From assembly GCF_030373545.1 (NCBI RefSeq), contig NZ_JAUDCO010000012.1, positions 1-41,458 on the forward strand: a stretch of DNA of 41,458 nucleotides. The letters are read 5' to 3'. This stretch comes from Collinsella tanakaei (GTDB taxonomy: Bacteria; Actinomycetota; Coriobacteriia; Coriobacteriales; Coriobacteriaceae). Position 1 is the stretch's first letter. Each line of letters opens with the position of its first letter. The notes beneath the pieces are model-generated. The model was not told where the DNA came from. It searched no databases and saw nothing but the letters and a program-made list of their open reading frames with translations. Shown piece after piece: positions 38,896 through 41,458 of the stretch. The translations under genes and the position numbers were made by a program.

Positions 38896-39837
38896 ATGTC
38901 GGGCCGCGCCGCATATTCGGCGCTCGCGTCGCTTGACGATTCCCGATACGATCGGCTCGGCGCCTCGTGGCTTGGCGAGCGTCTTGGCAGCGAGGTGCTG
39001 CTCATGCAGGGGCCCATGGGTACCGAGCTGATGCGCCAGACAGGCGGCGGGGACATCCCGACGGCGTACTGGAACGTGGCCGACCCGCAGGAAGTCATTC
39101 GTCTGCACAGCCTGTATCGCGCCGTCGGGGCCGATCTCATGCTGACCAACACCTTCCAGGCGAGCGCGCCGGCCCTGCAACGGGACGGGGTGGACGCGCC
39201 GATGGAGCGCGTGAACGAGCGCGCTGTTGAGTGCGCGCGCCGCCCGGGCGCCCCCTGTGTCGCGGGCTCGATCGGCCCGTGTGGACTCACCTGGGAACAG
39301 ACGGATACTCCTGAGTACCGGGCGGTGCGCGCTGCGTACCGCGAACAGGCGCATGTCCTGCTCGATGCGGGGGCTCATGCTCTTATGCTCGAGACGTTTA
39401 CGTCGCTTCACGATGCCGAGCCCGCGCTTGTCGGCGCACTCGATGTGGCCTGCGGCATGCCCGTGCTCATGAGCTTTGCGGTGGATGATGCCTGCAACCT
39501 GTACAGCGATGGCGCTTCGATCGAGGACGCCTGCCGCCTCGCGGCCAAGATGGGCGCCTCGTCGGTCGGCGTCAATTGCTGCTCGCTCGCCGCAGCAGCC
39601 GAGGCGGTCGGTCGCATGGTCGCGGTGACGTCGCTGCCGGTCTCGGTGCGCCCCAACGCCGGCGATCCGCGGCGCAACGAGGACGGAGAGCTTGTCTGGC
39701 CCGTCGGGGCGGATGAGTTCGTCGAGGCCTGTGCGCAGTGGGTGCGCGCTGGCGCGACAATCGTCGGGCCGTGCTGCGGCGGTGACCCCCTGACCGTTTG
39801 CGCCCTTTCGGGTTATCTCGAGGAATGCGTGCGATAG
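38896..39837 (+). CDS. Homocysteine S-methyltransferase family protein
   Basis: This Zn-dependent methyltransferase fold (Hcy-binding domain, as in MmuM or the N-terminus of MetH) makes methionine from homocysteine. The 313-aa protein has QGPMGTELM near residue 37, TNTFQASA near 77, and the zinc ligands in VNCCS near 224 and VGPCCGGDP near 292. It lacks the folate and cobalamin modules, so a methyl donor such as S-methylmethionine, or a separate partner protein, would be needed. The ribosome binding site GAGGAG lies in the end of the DtxR-like gene, so the two are co-transcribed. Confidence 0.88.
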   Translation: MSGRAAYSALASLDDSRYDRLGASWLGERLGSEVLLMQGPMGTELMRQTGGGDIPTAYWNVADPQEVIRLHSLYRAVGADLMLTNTFQASAPALQRDGVDAPMERVNERAVECARRPGAPCVAGSIGPCGLTWEQTDTPEYRAVRAAYREQAHVLLDAGAHALMLETFTSLHDAEPALVGALDVACGMPVLMSFAVDDACNLYSDGASIEDACRLAAKMGASSVGVNCCSLAAAAEAVGRMVAVTSLPVSVRPNAGDPRRNEDGELVWPVGADEFVEACAQWVRAGATIVGPCCGGDPLTVCALSGYLEECVR

Positions 39838-39856
39838 CGCCGACCCCCTGCGTTGC

Positions 39857-39886
39857 CGTGACTGCATACGAAAGGGATGGGTATAA
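39857..39886 (+). promoter_or_regulatory. Possible promoter of the phosphohexomutase gene
   Basis: GTGACT (39857-39862) and TATAAA (39881-39886) are 18 bp apart in a locally AT-rich stretch of the 106-bp gap before the start codon. Confidence 0.4.
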
Positions 39887-39943
39887 AACCTATTCGTTAT
39901 ACCGCCCTAGTAATATATATGGAGCACGGGAGCGATACAGACC

Positions 39944-41341
39944 ATGAGCGCCATGATTCGTTTTGGAACCGACGGATGGCGAGCTCGTCGCGACGGCGAG
40001 TTCAACGAGGAGAACGTGATACGCGTTGCCGACGCCGCGGGCACGCTGTGGGCGCAGACCGCGCCCGGTGCCATCGTCTATGTCGGATACGATACGCGTC
40101 CCGGCGCTGAATCCTTCGCCCGTCTCGCCGCCCGCGTCGTCGCGGGTCACGGCTTGGTCGTCAGGCTTTCGGACCGCTACGTGCCCACACCCGCACTTTC
40201 GTGGGCAATCGCGCGCGATGCGCGCTCCTGCGGCGGCCTCATGGTGACGGGGTCGCATCATCCCGAGGACTATCTGGGCATCAAGTTCCGTACTTCCGAC
40301 GGCGGGGCGGGCTCGTTTGAGTTTGCCGCCGAGGTCGAGCGGGAGATTGACGGCGACCCGACGGACGCGCGCGGACCCATCGAGATCAAGGATTTTGCGA
40401 CGCCGTATCTGGAGGACCTGAAGGGCCTCGTCGATGGCGAGGCAATCGCCCGCGCCGGCCTGCATGTCGTATACGACCCGATGTACGGAGCCGGCCGCGG
40501 CTACTTGGCTGACATCCTGCGCAGTCTGGGCGTCACGGTCGACGAGATTCACGGTGTCGATGACGAGGGAATGCGCGACATGCGCCCCGAGCCCATCGAG
40601 CCGTGGGTAGACGATTGCGAGCAGGCGGTTGTCGAGCTGGGCGCCAGCGTCGGACTGATCAACGACGGCGACGCCGATCGCATCGGTGCGGTCGATGAGC
40701 ACGGTCGCTTCGTCAACGCGCACAAGCTGTTCTCGCTGATCTTGGGCCATCTGGTCAAGCATCGCGGCATGAGCGGGCGCGTCGTGCTCGGCCTGTCCTC
40801 ATCGGTTCTCACCCGCCGTGTGGCGCATGCCCTCGGCTGCCGCTATGCCATCAAACCGGTTGGCTTCAGATATATATATGAGGAGATGCGCAAGGGCGGC
40901 GTGCTGATGGGCGGCGAGGAGACGGGCGGCTTCGGCATCCCGGAGCACTTCCCCGAGCGCGACGGCCTGCTGATGGCGCTGCTCCTCTGCGAGCTTATGG
41001 CCATGACGGGCAAGACCTTGGCCGAGCTTGTGAGCGAGTTTGAGGAAGCGTTCGGCGAGACGAGCTACGCCCGTCGCGACCTTCGCCTGCAAAACGAACA
41101 GATCGAGGTATTGCGGACGATGCTGCCCGGCATCAACCCCAAGCGGATTGCCGGTCGCGAGCCGGTTCGCGTGAGCCATATGGATGGCCTGCGCCTTGAG
41201 TTTGCAGACGAGTCCTGGTTGCTGCTGAGGCCAAGTGGAACAGAAGCGCTTGTCCGTGTGTACGCCGAGGCGCCGACTGTAGAGCTGCGCGATGATTTGC
41301 TCGATGCTGGAAGCGACGTAGCAAGGGGAGAGCTCTCCTAG
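39944..41341 (+). CDS. Phosphoglucomutase/phosphomannomutase family protein
   Basis: An alpha-D-phosphohexomutase that interconverts 1- and 6-phosphates of hexoses (glucose, mannose or glucosamine). The 465-aa protein has all four domains: RFGTDGWRA at the start, the phosphoserine loop TGSHHPEDYLG near residue 102, the Mg site DGDADRIGA near 243, GGEETGGFG near 322, and the phosphate-binding RPSGTEALVRVYAE near 428. Which sugar it prefers cannot be told from sequence by eye. An in-frame ATG at 39953 is an alternative start. The 117 bp after the stop, up to the window end, hold no clear feature. Confidence 0.92.
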   Translation: MSAMIRFGTDGWRARRDGEFNEENVIRVADAAGTLWAQTAPGAIVYVGYDTRPGAESFARLAARVVAGHGLVVRLSDRYVPTPALSWAIARDARSCGGLMVTGSHHPEDYLGIKFRTSDGGAGSFEFAAEVEREIDGDPTDARGPIEIKDFATPYLEDLKGLVDGEAIARAGLHVVYDPMYGAGRGYLADILRSLGVTVDEIHGVDDEGMRDMRPEPIEPWVDDCEQAVVELGASVGLINDGDADRIGAVDEHGRFVNAHKLFSLILGHLVKHRGMSGRVVLGLSSSVLTRRVAHALGCRYAIKPVGFRYIYEEMRKGGVLMGGEETGGFGIPEHFPERDGLLMALLLCELMAMTGKTLAELVSEFEEAFGETSYARRDLRLQNEQIEVLRTMLPGINPKRIAGREPVRVSHMDGLRLEFADESWLLLRPSGTEALVRVYAEAPTVELRDDLLDAGSDVARGELS

Positions 41342-41458
41342 CTCCAAAGCCCGGCAAAAGGTAGCTATGGCGCGGTAAGCGTCTGAAAACACAAGATATA
41401 GTGCAACAATCAGTGAAAAACAGACGAATTGTGAAGACCCCGTGGAGCGCGGGATTCC

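Overview
The window is a 41.5 kb stretch of very GC-rich, gene-dense bacterial chromosome. Gene content, codon bias, GTG/TTG starts and the atp and car gene layouts fit a gut Coriobacteriia actinobacterium, most likely Collinsella or a close relative. That assignment is inference from gene content; no rRNA or other marker is present. The first 19 bases are a Tn5/Nextera mosaic end, so the left edge is a library artefact at a contig end.

Layout. 0.26-5.3 kb: carA-carB (carbamoyl phosphate synthesis). 5.7-8.4 kb: a small membrane protein, purE, and a class B sortase with a long repetitive cytoplasmic N-terminus. 8.5-13.7 kb, minus strand: an ECF-type uptake cluster (S component, fused double ATPase, EcfT) translationally coupled to a PHP-family hydrolase and followed by an RpiR-type regulator. 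14.0-16.0 kb: a degenerate MoaE-like protein and a CmpB/DUF1113 membrane protein. 16.4-20.5 kb: purF, then purM-purN. 20.8-25.6 kb: prmC, tsaC, glpK, rpiB, upp. 25.8-32.7 kb: a complete F1Fo ATP synthase operon (an AtpI-like small membrane protein, then atpBEFHAGDC) behind a clear promoter. 32.8-35.3 kb: murA and an LCP cell-wall ligase. 35.5-36.7 kb, minus strand: pepT. 36.8-38.3 kb: an accessory patch of visibly lower GC with a GNAT acetyltransferase and a HepT/MntA-type toxin-antitoxin pair. 38.5-41.3 kb: a DtxR-like regulator, a homocysteine methyltransferase and a phosphohexomutase. The order prmC-tsaC-rpiB-upp-atp-murA is an old synteny also known from Bacillus; glpK is the extra gene in it.

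The most unusual property is the density of short palindromic repeats. At least four families are present: A (about 36 bp, GGGGACGTGTTCC core), B (about 140 bp, MITE-like with 25-bp inverted ends), C (about 32 bp, CGACAAG...CTTGTCG) and D (GTGAAAT-bounded). There is also a unique perfect 42-bp-arm hairpin. Two repeats have entered proteins. A tandem pair of family A adds 24 in-frame residues to PurF, and a family C copy encodes the C-terminus of the GNAT enzyme. No transposase that could move them lies in the window.

The second notable system is the toxin-antitoxin pair. The MNT nucleotidyltransferase antitoxin carries an N-terminal RelB/DinJ-like domain, apparently joining DNA-binding autoregulation and toxin-modifying activity in one protein. 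No rRNA, tRNA, CRISPR array, insertion sequence or prophage gene was recognised.
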